From Candidatus Thiodiazotropha sp. CDECU1 (GTDB taxonomy: Bacteria; Pseudomonadota; Gammaproteobacteria; Chromatiales; Chromatiaceae), in NCBI RefSeq assembly GCF_963455295.1, contig NZ_OY734020.1, forward strand, positions 1,922,001-1,986,000: a DNA stretch of 64,000 nucleotides, in the 5' to 3' direction. Of this stretch, positions 8,071 through 17,648 are shown piece after piece (positions within the stretch are counted from its first letter, which is position 1; the number at the start of each line of letters is the position of its first letter). The translations under genes were made by a program, and so were the position numbers. Below the pieces are notes generated by a model. The model was not told the DNA's origin, searched no databases, and saw only the letters and a program-made list of their open reading frames with translations.

Positions 8071-9145
8071 TAATAACTTAACTATCTATCACCTCGAATT
8101 CTATCCCCAATTCACGGCAGAATTTCCTGCCACGATTCACCCATTGTGAGGCGGCGGGTTGACTGATGGACAAGCGGTGCGCGATCTCGCGCAGACTCAA
8201 CTTTAGCTCCTGTGAGCCCCAAAGACAGATCAGTGCCTTTGCTAGAGACAAGTCATTGCCTCGGGCCTTTTGCGTTAACTGTTCCTCTTTGATGCCACAA
8301 TACTGGCTCACCCTGCGAATGAGACGATCCAGATCCCAGCCGGCCTGAATTCGCTGTGTGGCCTGTTCGACCTTCAAGGTGTCTTGAGCCAGTGCGCGTT
8401 CGACGAAGTCACTATCGCCTAGAATGCGTTCGTCACCGATACAGTACACGTGTTCCTTGCGCAAGCGCTTGAGCCCTTCCCATCCGCCGTAACTGCGAAC
8501 CAGGCCTCCTCCCAGTAGCTCGTCCGAGTCCCTTTCCTCAAGACCCTGGACGACAAATTCCCGATAGCGACGTCTCGCCGTACCCAATCCTCGGGCAAAC
8601 AAGCCCAGTACCTCGCTAACAGACTGCCAATCCTGCTTTCGATGCCCCATGAGGGCCGAATGACCGGTCCACGGATATCTATCCAGGTCAGTCAGATTTT
8701 TCACCATCGCAGCACGTAGGGGATTCAAGTGGATGTAGCGCACCAATTCCAGCAAGTAGGCATCAGCGTCGCAAAGGATGGATTTGTAGCGATTCTGAAA
8801 AACGTAACCACTACGGTGATGACGGCGATTGTAGTGACCGGCATAACCTCCCAGCAGAGGTGCCATCAACTTGGCGAGTGGTTGATCCCCTACGCGGATT
8901 AACAGGTGATAGTGATTGGTCATCACCGACCACGCCACGCACTGGGATCCATTGCGCGCCAGCGTCTCGCCCAGGCGGTCGAGGAAGTCCTGCTTGTCCG
9001 CGTCAGCATAGAAAATCCGGCGACGTTCTAGACCGCGACCCATCACGTGATAGCAGCCACCGGGGATGTGTAGACGTCCATGTCTGGGCATGAGGAAAAG
9101 CTAACACTGGGTAGGGGGGCTGTCAATTAAGTTATTAAGTTATTA
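8071..9145 (-). mobile_element. REP-associated transposase unit with inverted TTAAGTTATTA ends
   Basis: The RAYT-type transposase gene is bracketed by TAATAACTTAA (8071-8081) and its inverted copies TTAAGTTATTA (9127-9137 and 9135-9145, overlapping tandem). The left copy overlaps the gene's stop codon. RAYT genes normally stand alone without classical inverted repeats, so whether these short AT-rich repeats are true ends is uncertain. No target-site duplication can be fixed. Confidence 0.45.
8078..9091 (-). CDS. REP-associated tyrosine transposase (Y1_Tnp, RAYT)
   Basis: A 337-residue HUH-type single-strand transposase/nuclease of the IS200-like Y1 family. Start MPRHGRLHIPGGCYHV is the standard RAYT opening; the HUH metal site is H60-Y-H62 in MTNHYHLLIR, and the candidate catalytic tyrosine lies in YLLELVRYIHLNPLRA (112-127). 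RAYTs of this group carry a C-terminal extension; here it ends with a helix-turn-helix (SLREIAHRLSISQPAASQW, about 297-315), probably for DNA recognition. RAYTs mobilise REP hairpins. The gene is full-length and appears intact. Confidence 0.9.
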   Translation of the reverse strand: MPRHGRLHIPGGCYHVMGRGLERRRIFYADADKQDFLDRLGETLARNGSQCVAWSVMTNHYHLLIRVGDQPLAKLMAPLLGGYAGHYNRRHHRSGYVFQNRYKSILCDADAYLLELVRYIHLNPLRAAMVKNLTDLDRYPWTGHSALMGHRKQDWQSVSEVLGLFARGLGTARRRYREFVVQGLEERDSDELLGGGLVRSYGGWEGLKRLRKEHVYCIGDERILGDSDFVERALAQDTLKVEQATQRIQAGWDLDRLIRRVSQYCGIKEEQLTQKARGNDLSLAKALICLWGSQELKLSLREIAHRLSISQPAASQWVNRGRKFCRELGIEFEVIDS

Positions 9146-9159
9146 GTGAACTTCACCTT

Positions 9160-10500
9160 TTAAATCGCATCCATATCATTTTCTGAAGAAAACCGCCCTC
9201 GACCATCTCTCAAGTGCTCTTCCGGTTCTTTTCTTTTTTCATGAATTGCATACACAACAGACCTATTTGCCGCCAACTTATCTGCAATAATTGAATTTAT
9301 GTTTTTTGACATTGAATTGCTTGATCCTACCCACCCCTTACGAACTAATGCCACGAATTCTGAGTTGTTTAACCACCTCTGACTATTTTCGTAACCTATA
9401 AATCTGCCGCCACGCGGGCCAACTGATTGATCTGATACAATAAATTTCTCCCAAAGCTCTAAAGGAATATACATACCTGGAGTCATTCGACTCCAATGGT
9501 CTTTAGAGTTTGAGTTGCAGAACTTAAAAAAGAAGGGGTTTTTATTCATTCTATATTCTTCAATTTGGCTGCTGTTTTCCAAAGGATTTTCATTCAAGAA
9601 TTTACGCATACGCGAAATTTCTTCTTTGTAGCTGCCATCAGAATCTGGCCGGTATATTGGTTCAGGACTCCCAGTCAAACGCTTATACTGAATTAAAACA
9701 AATGACCTGTATGAGTGGTGGTAATAAACTAAATCTACACCCAAAGTATTTTCAATCTTGGTTCTGTTAGAGTTCAAAAGAGTTAACTTTCCGTTTTCAG
9801 TTTGAATCTCGACAGCGCCAACCAAATGCCGTCGCATTTGATCGACACCAGGAAATTGCATTAAATCATTTTCGATCATGTGATCTTCAAGAACGTTCGC
9901 ACCGCTTTTTTCTAGAGACTTAATAAAAGGAGCTTCTTTTTCAATCGGGGTATTACTAAGATATTGCTGACGTACTTTAGAACCTTGAAAGGTTTCTAGT
10001 GAAACAGCTACTGCATCGTGCTCGTAAGCAATTACATCTTTAAGAGGAACTCTTTTCATCTTCTCTCGTGACGCAATCACCTGAATTAGATGTTCAATAT
10101 CACTCTTTGAAATATTATCTGTACTAATAATGCAATCAAGTAAAGCCTCCCAGCTAGCGGGGGGAATACCGGACACCCTTCGGGTAGGTTTGTGAATGTG
10201 ATTGCTAAACTTTGTAGAAATTTTATCTAGTACGTGATCGATAATTAGAGGACTAGTTAGCTCGATTGCAGGGCCAATCGAAAACTTTCTTTCAAGATCT
10301 CCGGATATTTTGTTAGCTGTACAAACCGCTATGAAATTGATTTCATTTTCGTTCGTAGAGATTAATGACAGAATCGATGTATTGCCCGATAAAGCCGCTT
10401 TGCTAAGATTAATAGATACAGTTCGACGACCTCTCTGTAGACTTTCGCCGACCTCTAGGTCATCACATATAATCCATAACCCACCTATTTTCCGAGACAT
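9160..10500 (-). CDS. Orphan protein with PD-(D/E)XK-like nuclease core
   Basis: A 446-residue protein of no family I can name. Residues about 205-273 match the restriction-endonuclease-fold pattern: an acidic helix (E205, E210 in LEDHMIENDL), D256 in TLGVDLVYYHH, and Q271-Y-K273 in FVLIQYKRL, i.e. E...D-x14-QxK. The N-terminal 200 residues look like a recognition or regulatory domain; the C-terminal part (PGMYIPLELWEKFI, WLNNSEFVALVRKGWVG) is also conserved-looking. Base composition is more AT-rich than the housekeeping genes and it sits next to a transposase, both consistent with horizontal transfer. A single-gene defence or DNA-repair role is possible but is inference. Confidence 0.7.
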   Translation of the reverse strand: MSRKIGGLWIICDDLEVGESLQRGRRTVSINLSKAALSGNTSILSLISTNENEINFIAVCTANKISGDLERKFSIGPAIELTSPLIIDHVLDKISTKFSNHIHKPTRRVSGIPPASWEALLDCIISTDNISKSDIEHLIQVIASREKMKRVPLKDVIAYEHDAVAVSLETFQGSKVRQQYLSNTPIEKEAPFIKSLEKSGANVLEDHMIENDLMQFPGVDQMRRHLVGAVEIQTENGKLTLLNSNRTKIENTLGVDLVYYHHSYRSFVLIQYKRLTGSPEPIYRPDSDGSYKEEISRMRKFLNENPLENSSQIEEYRMNKNPFFFKFCNSNSKDHWSRMTPGMYIPLELWEKFIVSDQSVGPRGGRFIGYENSQRWLNNSEFVALVRKGWVGSSNSMSKNINSIIADKLAANRSVVYAIHEKRKEPEEHLRDGRGRFSSENDMDAI

Positions 10501-11021
10501 TATGCTTTCCTAAACTCCGCTCTTTTTTGGAGAAAATCCAAATTTATAAAATGTCCGCTTTGGGTTGCAGAAATATGCTAGATAGCGTCTGACACTGTCT
10601 GGCAGATTGATTCTGGTTCAATACAATTATTGCTGTGCAAGTCTATTCCTCAAAGTGATTCATTTTCAATTTACATCATGTAGTCGGTGTAAGCCATGCG
10701 GCTAAATGAAGGACTCGATATGAGATGTCGTTTCATGGGTAATCATAAATTTCTAAATTTGCCAATAGGCACAAAGATATATTGAGTCATCACTACATTG
10801 AACGAAAATAAAATCAGTTTTATTTTTGTAAGCTATGACACCAGAGTCCTGGTCCATATCGCTATATCGTTCCAATATAGATTCTCTATTCGTCAGTATT
10901 TACTCATATTGTCAAATTTCGGGGGTGAGCGTAGCGTTTGGTTCGTAAGTTGGAGGTGCTGGTTGGACGACACCTCCATGTGCCATAAAACATGTTTTTC
11001 ACTTCTTTGAGTAATGCAGAC
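10501..11021. other. AT-rich intergenic region, nothing firm
   Basis: Upstream region of the orphan nuclease-like gene followed by sequence with only short, low-quality frames (for example plus-strand 10798-11010). I see no RNA gene, repeat or terminator here that I can support. Confidence 0.45.
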
Positions 11022-11162
11022 TTAGTGGCAATGCACAATGCCAGTGCTATTGTCCATATGACAGCATTGCCCAGGAGGTGAACTCTTACGGCAACCGCCA
11101 CCATGGGACATTGCAACACTGCAGGCAAACACTAGCATTAATGCAACGATCAACATTTTCAT
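11022..11162 (-). CDS. Small exported His/Cys-rich peptide (YHYH-like)
   Basis: A 46-residue ORF with AAGGA nine bases before its ATG. It encodes a signal peptide (MKMLIVALMLVFACSVAMS) and a mature part HGGGCRKSSPPGQCCHMDN followed by STGIVHCH. The HGG opening and HCH ending resemble YHYH-domain peptides (usually HGG...YHCH). Four cysteines and several histidines suggest metal binding or disulfides. It is short but its composition and ribosome site are convincing. Confidence 0.6.
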   Translation of the reverse strand: MKMLIVALMLVFACSVAMSHGGGCRKSSPPGQCCHMDNSTGIVHCH

Positions 11163-11989
11163 AAATATATCCTTCGCACCCTATTGTTATGTGAATGCTA
11201 GATGTTGGATGCATGAGCACCTAACAGATGATTTTTTTGTTTACGGTTCTAATTTTCGTGTTATACCAATGACTCAAATATTGCGTCATACCACCAATGG
11301 TTCTACATATCTTCTTTTTCTAATGAAATTGAAGTAGGCAGCTAGCCTTAAGGAGAACGGAGAAAAATGACAAGAACTCAGATTTGCGGGTTTTAGATGC
11401 AAACGCAGTGGTGGTATTAGTCTTTTTCGTATCACTGGGCGAATGAATGCTGAGAAAGACTCTAAAAAAAACTGGATAAGGAAAATCTTGATCTTTACCG
11501 TACTATCCAGATTTCCTCGAAAATTCCTGATTAGTCTCCAAACATTGAGAAAAGTCGTCCTGCTTGGATTAACCGTTTTTTTGAGTTCCATTCCGAAAAG
11601 CATCCCTATGAATGTGGAGAAATTGAACTGCTTTCAGTTTTAGAACAAATAACTGTATACCGCAAGGTTTTTAATGTCAGCGTAGGTATTTAATGCCTGA
11701 TCTTAACCATCTCCTGAGTCTAAGGTGCCTTCTGTGTAAATATTGCAAATAGTGAGTGACACAAAACAAACCGGCGATCGAGTTTCTTTGTTCCGATGAA
11801 GTTCATAACATGCTGTGGTTCCTAGAACCCACAGACGTGGAAAACATATCTAGAAGGTTGAGTTGATTGTTATTGAAAGGAAGGGGGGGCTAAATCATGC
11901 TTATATGTAGCACCGGCGTAGCACTGAATAATTGCTAAAAAATCAAACCCGGAAAAAATATAATAACTATATGAATAATAAACTAAAAA
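11163..11989. other. Intergenic 830 bp before tRNA-Thr, nothing firm
   Basis: Low-complexity AT-rich sequence with short competing frames on both strands (for example 11286-11603 minus and 11443-11643 plus). None has a ribosome site or a recognisable protein. The proximity of a tRNA 3' end makes this a place to look for an old integration site, but I see no integrase or duplicated tRNA end. Confidence 0.4.
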
Positions 11990-12065
<76 letters not shown>

Positions 12066-12077
12066 CGAAAGCGGGCA

Positions 12078-12107
12078 ATTATAGCCGTTGAGCCGTTTTC
12101 GGGTCCA
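12078..12107 (-). promoter_or_regulatory. Sigma-70 promoter of tRNA-Thr
   Basis: On the minus strand TGGACC (12107-12102), an 18-bp spacer, and a perfect TATAAT (12083-12078), 12 bases before the tRNA 5' end. A GC-rich CCCGC stretch follows the -10, resembling the discriminator of stringently controlled stable-RNA promoters. Confidence 0.7.
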
Positions 12108-12170
12108 CTTTTTCCCTGTCTGACAAACCACACCTGGTTGGCAGCTCTGGAATAGAGTACACAATGCCAC

Positions 12171-13268
12171 CTAGACAACATTTTCCCGTCCAGCATCAAT
12201 AGCATAGGGCGCTGGGTCCAGAATCGTCGGGCGCCCGAGTACTATATCCGCCAACAGCCTGGTGGAGGCTGGCCCCAGCACCACCCCGTTGCGAAAATGC
12301 CCCGCGTTGAGGTAGAGGCCGCTGATTTCCGGGACCGGTCCTATATAGGGGATGCCGTTGGGGGAGCCGGGTCTCAGGCCGGCCCAGTGGTGTTCGATCT
12401 TGGCCTCGGACAGGCTGGGGAAGTGGGCGAGGGCGAATGCCGCCAGCGCCTGTTTCGCCTGTTCGGTGGTGTGTTTGTCGAAGCCCCTGTGCTCCAGGGT
12501 GCTGCCCACCAGTACCCTGCCGTCCTTGCGGGGGATGATGTAGCGGTCGTTGTGCAGGACGATGCGGCTGATCTCGCCGGGGCGATGGCGAAATATGATC
12601 ATCTGGCCCAGTACCGGTTCGATCTTCGGGGGGGTGACGATGCTGCTTAGCAGGGATCCACTCCAGGCGCCGGCGCAGATGATGACCTTGTCCGCCTGGA
12701 TCGTGCCGGTGGGGGTCATGATGCCCCGTACCCGACCCTGCTCAATCAGGAGTTCTGAGGCCTCTGTCTGCTCTTGAATATCGATCTTGTTGCGGATGGC
12801 ATGATAGAGGGACTTGGTGAGCCGGGGATTGCGTATTTGCGCCACTTCGGGCAGCCAGGTTGCTGTTTTGGCATCGGTGCCCAATCCGGGCTGGCATTCA
12901 CGGATGCCTTGCTGGTCGATGAGCTGGAGCGGCTGGTAGAAACGTTCGGACCATTCAACCGTGCTATCGGCATCGTCGGGCTCAAGGATCAATAGCCCGC
13001 TCTTCAGATATTCAGGATCCGGACCGCCGGCTTCGATCAGCATCTCCGCCAGGGCGGGATAGTGATCCTGACTCCACTGCGCCAGTTTGGAGATGGAATC
13101 GGCATAGCGCCAGGGGTAGAGGGGTGAGATGATGCCACCCCCCGCCCAGGAGGATTCGCGGCCCGGGTTGCCCTTTTCGATCAAGGTGACAGCCATTCCT
13201 GCGCTGTGCAGTTCATTGGCAGTGAGCATGCCGATGATGCCGCCACCCACTATCAGGCACTCTGTCAT
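12171..13268 (-). CDS. thiO: Glycine oxidase ThiO (thiamine biosynthesis)
   Basis: A 365-residue flavoenzyme of the DAO family. It oxidises glycine to iminoacetate, used for the thiazole ring of thiamine. Rossmann FAD motif VGGGIIGMLTANEL is at residues 7-20, ESSWAGGGIISPLYP at about 38-52, and the FAD-binding C-terminal GLRPGSPNGIPYIGPV, with NAGHFRNGVVLGP near the end, is characteristic of ThiO. AAGG precedes the ATG by about eight bases. Its position downstream of the minor pilin genes matches the pseudomonad locus where thiO adjoins fimT/fimU. Confidence 0.92.
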   Translation of the reverse strand: MTECLIVGGGIIGMLTANELHSAGMAVTLIEKGNPGRESSWAGGGIISPLYPWRYADSISKLAQWSQDHYPALAEMLIEAGGPDPEYLKSGLLILEPDDADSTVEWSERFYQPLQLIDQQGIRECQPGLGTDAKTATWLPEVAQIRNPRLTKSLYHAIRNKIDIQEQTEASELLIEQGRVRGIMTPTGTIQADKVIICAGAWSGSLLSSIVTPPKIEPVLGQMIIFRHRPGEISRIVLHNDRYIIPRKDGRVLVGSTLEHRGFDKHTTEQAKQALAAFALAHFPSLSEAKIEHHWAGLRPGSPNGIPYIGPVPEISGLYLNAGHFRNGVVLGPASTRLLADIVLGRPTILDPAPYAIDAGRENVV

Positions 13269-13400
13269 GAAAAAAACCTTTTGAATGTTTGAAGGCCGGC
13301 TTGGTCAGTACATGCCGAATCCACAGGATCGAACACAGCAGAATAGCATGTTCTGACGGATGGTGTCTTTGTCAGGACCAGGCCCTGGATCGACTAGCTG

Positions 13401-16277
13401 CTAGTCTTCAATCACCTCTTCCCAGTAGATGGGAAGGAAGCGGTCGCTCCATTCGTGCTTTTTCTCCAGATCGGCGAAGAGGAATATCTTTTTACCCAGG
13501 GTTGTATTGCCATCGCTGTCCTCACCACCGGGAAATACCAGCATGGGGGAGGGCGGGATGCCCTGCAGTTGCAACTCCGTGGATCTGTCGCTGATGGTGA
13601 GTGGGTCCTCTGTGGCGCCATTCCAGTTGATGGCTGCGTTCGCACTGATCAGGTCGAGCCCATAGATGTTTGCTGTCCCGGTGTTGGATGATGCCAGGCA
13701 GGGATCATCCGGTAGTTCTATGTTGGCGCGATAGGTGGTGAAGAAGATGGCGTAGTCGTAGAGAATCGCCCTGGAGAATGACTTCTCTCCTGCCGGCAGA
13801 TTGATGAACCAGCCCCGGTACTGGTCGGTGAGCACTTCACCATGATTCAGGACCGTCGTCGTTGCATTGATGAAATCACCATCATCCGCTGTCTCATCGG
13901 TGATTTCACGGCCCCAGATATCGTTGTCCCGGATCATGTAGAAGCGGTCCTGGTAATCCGCATCCAGGGGATTGGCATGGTCTCCCGTACCGATCATCAG
14001 TACCAGGAATTGCCGGGTGCCCTTGGCATAGTAGCCGATCTGGGGTGTGTTGAAGAACTTCCGGTGGGCATTCGATCCCTGATTGATATCGGCCAATACA
14101 CCACCTGTAATGGCGCTGCTCTCATTCTCCTCATCGGGAAAATCCACCCGGATGATTCTGCCACCCACATCGGCGGCATAGATGCGATCCTCCAGGCCGT
14201 TGCCGTTGATATCCACGGTGGCAAGATTGCTGGGTATGGAATGGTCCATCCCATCGATGGTGTGGCTGGCATCGGTGTTGGATATGGATGTCAGGAGTGA
14301 GCCGTCGGCGGCGTCGAGGATATAGATCGCATTCCCCTGGTCGTCTGTCAGGTTGCTATTGTCCTGGTCGGGATCGTAGCCGCCACCGAAGATCAGCACA
14401 TCCCGATTGGCGCCGCCGACCCGCATCTGGACAAACAGGGGTTTTGACCAGGTCTGGCCCAGCCTGGCGTATTGACTTGGGGAGGCCTCTCTGGAGATCT
14501 CAGTGATGTACTCGGGGGCCAGTCGGTTGCTGATATCGAGCAAGTGGTATTTTTCGCCCCCCCTGCGCATACCGATGATGGCGAGCTTACGGTTACCGAT
14601 TTCATAGATGGTCATGGGTCCATCAAGGCCGTAGTAGGGTGTGTTGGATGGGTTGTTGTTCCTGAGATGGCGGATATTCGGCATCAGGTCCTGGGGCATG
14701 AAGGCCCAGAGCTCTTCCCCTGTGTCGGCGTCGATGGCCTCCAGCACACCTTCACTGGTGGGTAGATAGACGGTGCTCTGCTGCCCGTAACGGACCACCT
14801 GGGGCCGGGTATGGATCGGGGCCCCCATGACCCCATCGCGGGCGGGGTGGTTTTCAGTGGCCACATACTCTGGATGGCGGCTGATCCAGTTGAGCAGAAT
14901 TGTGCGCTCCTCCTCGCTGGTGACCCCGAGCATCTCGGGGGTGATGGCGGTTGTATCCCGATGAATGCGATTTGAAGCATGCTCGAGGGATGCACCAGGA
15001 TTCAGGTTGGTAAAGAGTGTTCTCAAGCCTGTCATGTTACGCGCAGCCCCGCCGTTGAGGGGGTCACCCTCGTCCGGCTGACAACCGGCTTGCTGACAAA
15101 ACAGGTCAACGGTGCTGGCGAAGGTGTGGTCTTCATTGAGCACCAGTTGGCCATCGCTTGCGCGTAACTGAATGTCATCGTCAGTGACGTCCATGCGGTA
15201 TTTTTTCAGGTTGCCGCGCCAGAAATTCCTCGCTTCCGGGTAGAACAGGGGGACGAAGATATACTCATCATTGACTGCCGCGTTGTCCGGATTGAAAGGG
15301 ATGGCGGGGGCGTTCATGGCGTAGTCGATGGAGTCCTGGGCCTCCTCGATGATGGTAGTGAAAGCATTCACGATATCGTCTTCGTTATCCGCATGCCAGG
15401 AGATACCACCCCCCACGCCTGCCACTCCATCCATGAACTGGCGGGTGGGTGAATCCTCCGGGGCGCCGAAGGAGATGGTGTAGGTGAGGATATTCTGCAC
15501 CCCGTCCCAACCCGGATCCGTTGCCAGATCAGTCTGGTAGGCCCAGGCGCTGATCTCGTAGGCGCAACGGGCACCGTCGTTGTACCAGGATGGGGGGCTG
15601 TTATTGCTGTCTACGAAATTGTCGAAAAGGTTGACCTGCGCGCATACACTGCCCTCATATTCGGTTCTGGTGGTGGTGTTGGGGGCACCGTCGGAGAGCA
15701 GAACCAATCGGTTGGGGGCGCACCTGAGCTCCTCCGGGTCGCCGTTCAAGGGCGATTGCAGACTGCTGCCCTGAATCTGGGTGGGTATCCTGTTGGGATT
15801 GAACCAATCGACTGCCGCTGCCAGGGCATCCGTGGTTGGAGTATAGAATAGGGACTGTAAATTATCGATCTCCGAGCGGAACGCTGAACGCTCATCACCC
15901 ACGATAGCGAAATCGCCGGTGAGGGCTTCCAGTCTGGTAGTGGCTTCATCGCCGAAACCCGATGTGGTGTAGCCAAGCAGTGCCGCATTCACATTGTCGA
16001 GCAATTCATGGTCGACAATTCTGCGCAATGCGCTGACCAGGGCATCCCTGCGTGAGCCGGCCGTCACATTATTCTGGTCGACTGGACCACCCATGCTGCC
16101 GGATTCATCCAGCAGGAACAGAATATTGGGTGGCACCGGCTCCACCGGCGGTTGCAGATAGACTTCGATGTCATCGGCACTACTGGAGCCAATCACCACC
16201 CATAGCAGGATGAGTGCTAAAGACCTGAGGCTTGAATGATATTGATTCTGAATATGTTGAGTGCGGTTGTGTGACAT
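13401..16277 (-). CDS. pilY1: PilY1-type pilus tip adhesin, second copy
   Basis: A 958-residue type IV pilus-associated PilC/PilY1 protein. Signal sequence to about residue 34, then a von Willebrand A domain with MIDAS DESGSMGG (D57) and LVLLSDGAPN, and a C-terminal PilC beta-propeller with an EF-hand-like calcium loop DINGNGLEDRIYAAD near residue 685. PilY1 primes pilus extension, controls retraction and mediates adhesion and surface sensing. It begins at the last base of the pilX stop region, so the two are translationally coupled. Architecture matches the 1020-residue copy at 19051 but it is clearly diverged, not a recent duplicate. Confidence 0.93.
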   Translation of the reverse strand: MSHNRTQHIQNQYHSSLRSLALILLWVVIGSSSADDIEVYLQPPVEPVPPNILFLLDESGSMGGPVDQNNVTAGSRRDALVSALRRIVDHELLDNVNAALLGYTTSGFGDEATTRLEALTGDFAIVGDERSAFRSEIDNLQSLFYTPTTDALAAAVDWFNPNRIPTQIQGSSLQSPLNGDPEELRCAPNRLVLLSDGAPNTTTRTEYEGSVCAQVNLFDNFVDSNNSPPSWYNDGARCAYEISAWAYQTDLATDPGWDGVQNILTYTISFGAPEDSPTRQFMDGVAGVGGGISWHADNEDDIVNAFTTIIEEAQDSIDYAMNAPAIPFNPDNAAVNDEYIFVPLFYPEARNFWRGNLKKYRMDVTDDDIQLRASDGQLVLNEDHTFASTVDLFCQQAGCQPDEGDPLNGGAARNMTGLRTLFTNLNPGASLEHASNRIHRDTTAITPEMLGVTSEEERTILLNWISRHPEYVATENHPARDGVMGAPIHTRPQVVRYGQQSTVYLPTSEGVLEAIDADTGEELWAFMPQDLMPNIRHLRNNNPSNTPYYGLDGPMTIYEIGNRKLAIIGMRRGGEKYHLLDISNRLAPEYITEISREASPSQYARLGQTWSKPLFVQMRVGGANRDVLIFGGGYDPDQDNSNLTDDQGNAIYILDAADGSLLTSISNTDASHTIDGMDHSIPSNLATVDINGNGLEDRIYAADVGGRIIRVDFPDEENESSAITGGVLADINQGSNAHRKFFNTPQIGYYAKGTRQFLVLMIGTGDHANPLDADYQDRFYMIRDNDIWGREITDETADDGDFINATTTVLNHGEVLTDQYRGWFINLPAGEKSFSRAILYDYAIFFTTYRANIELPDDPCLASSNTGTANIYGLDLISANAAINWNGATEDPLTISDRSTELQLQGIPPSPMLVFPGGEDSDGNTTLGKKIFLFADLEKKHEWSDRFLPIYWEEVIED

Positions 16278-16780
16278 CAGTACCTCTGTCTTAGCAATCC
16301 CACTTGCATCCGGTTATGGGTATGGGTATGGCCTTCGCCGACCGTGCCGATTGCGTCTGTCAGAAACAGATGGGTGGTATTGTCCAACTGGTGACCGGAG
16401 AAGAAGAGACCCTCTCTCTCTCCTTGATACATCATGCTAAGGCTTGCCCTCAGGGGAGGATGGGCGTTCAGCAGTGGATCCGAATGTTCATCCCCTGGTT
16501 CAGGCGAGACGAAAAAGCTGTCGTGTTCACTGACTTCATTCACCTGGGAGGGTATGTCAAAGTCGTCAATGACGGTTAAATCCGGCCCGATTACCTTGGC
16601 CAGGGCATTTTCGGCTGCAGCGAAACTCAATGCCTTGAATTGATGATTCACTGCGATCTTGGTATCCAGGTTGGTGTTTTGCACGGCGCTGATGCTGAGC
16701 AGTGTCACGATCGTGAGGACGATCAGGCTGACCACGAGGGCAACGCCGGATTGCTTGGAAATGGATGTTGATTGAGGCAT
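16277..16780 (-). CDS. pilX: Minor pilin PilX, second copy
   Basis: A 167-residue minor pilin. After a short basic leader the hydrophobic N-terminus reads SGVALVVSLIVLTIVTLLSIS, with no Glu at mature position 5, as usual in PilX. The following NTNLDTKIAVNHQFKALSFAAAENAL is the PilX signature. It belongs to the complex that sits at the pilus tip with PilV, PilW and PilY1. It starts 15 bases after pilW and touches pilY1. Confidence 0.9.
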   Translation of the reverse strand: MPQSTSISKQSGVALVVSLIVLTIVTLLSISAVQNTNLDTKIAVNHQFKALSFAAAENALAKVIGPDLTVIDDFDIPSQVNEVSEHDSFFVSPEPGDEHSDPLLNAHPPLRASLSMMYQGEREGLFFSGHQLDNTTHLFLTDAIGTVGEGHTHTHNRMQVGLLRQRY

Positions 16781-16795
16781 GGATATGGCAACTCC

Positions 16796-17647
16796 TCAGA
16801 TATCGGCAAACTGGCGATACATATGGTGCAGGTTGCGCAGTGAGATGGTGGTGCTGGCGGACTTGTAGATGTAGTTGTTGTCAGGTGCGGTGAATCTGGC
16901 CCCCAGCAGGTCCAGCTGATCCGGTGTCTGCGGGCGATAGGGCCAGGGCAGTTCATAACCAGCGCCGGAGGCCACAACCAGGCTGACCCTGATCGATACC
17001 ACACTCATCCAGTTTTGCGCATCGACGGCATCAGCAGTGAGGTAGATGTTCGCAGAGCTGTCAGGTTCGATATCCGTATCGACCCCATACAGCACCCGCA
17101 TCTGGGCGATGTCCGAGGCGATGGGCTGGGATTGGATCAAGTCTCCGTCCAGATAGGCCTCGCAGTTGAGGTCACCCTCCCGGTCCACCACGAAGCGTAC
17201 CGTGACAATTCCATCATCCATGGTGTCGTCGTCCAAACCGCAGGGTGCGGGCCCGGATGCATAGCGCACCGACACGATGCTGGACTCCTCGGGGGCAGGG
17301 CTCCATTCTGCCCCGGAGTGGGGCGTGCCGCTTACGATGCTATCCGGCACCAGTTCCAGGGCCGGGAATGTTCTGGTGCCATTGTCCTGCTGGCCATCCC
17401 TATATGCGGATGGGCTGTCTGCCGATGTGGCTATGCCTCTTCCCGCCATGATCAATGCGCGACGCAGCTCCTCGAATACGAATCGATACTTATCTGTGGT
17501 TACGGAGTTGGCCGCGGTGGCGTTAAAGGCGTTCTTGCTATCGATATAGATCTTCGCGATACCACTCACAAGAAAGAGACTGATCGCAGTGGCAATCAAC
17601 AGCGACAACAAGGAGAAACCAGTCTGAGAATACTTTTTTACCTGCAT
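16796..17647 (-). CDS. pilW: Minor pilin PilW, second copy
   Basis: A 283-residue PilW-type minor pilin. Leader MQVKKYSQTG is cleaved before FSLLSLLIATAISLFLVSG; the fifth mature residue is Ser, not the Glu that most class III pilins use for assembly. The remainder has IYIDSKNAFNATAANS and FEELRRALIMAGRG, typical of PilW, and a large C-terminal domain. It starts one base after the pilV stop. Function: tip complex with PilV, PilX and PilY1. Confidence 0.9.
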   Translation of the reverse strand: MQVKKYSQTGFSLLSLLIATAISLFLVSGIAKIYIDSKNAFNATAANSVTTDKYRFVFEELRRALIMAGRGIATSADSPSAYRDGQQDNGTRTFPALELVPDSIVSGTPHSGAEWSPAPEESSIVSVRYASGPAPCGLDDDTMDDGIVTVRFVVDREGDLNCEAYLDGDLIQSQPIASDIAQMRVLYGVDTDIEPDSSANIYLTADAVDAQNWMSVVSIRVSLVVASGAGYELPWPYRPQTPDQLDLLGARFTAPDNNYIYKSASTTISLRNLHHMYRQFADI

Positions 17648-17648
17648 G

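Noticed and set aside
8071-9145. Classical IS200 element
   Set aside because: The protein is a RAYT with an extra HTH; no IS200-type subterminal hairpins are seen.
11286-11643. Overlapping frames on both strands before tRNA-Thr
   Set aside because: AT-rich shadows of one another with no sign of coding.
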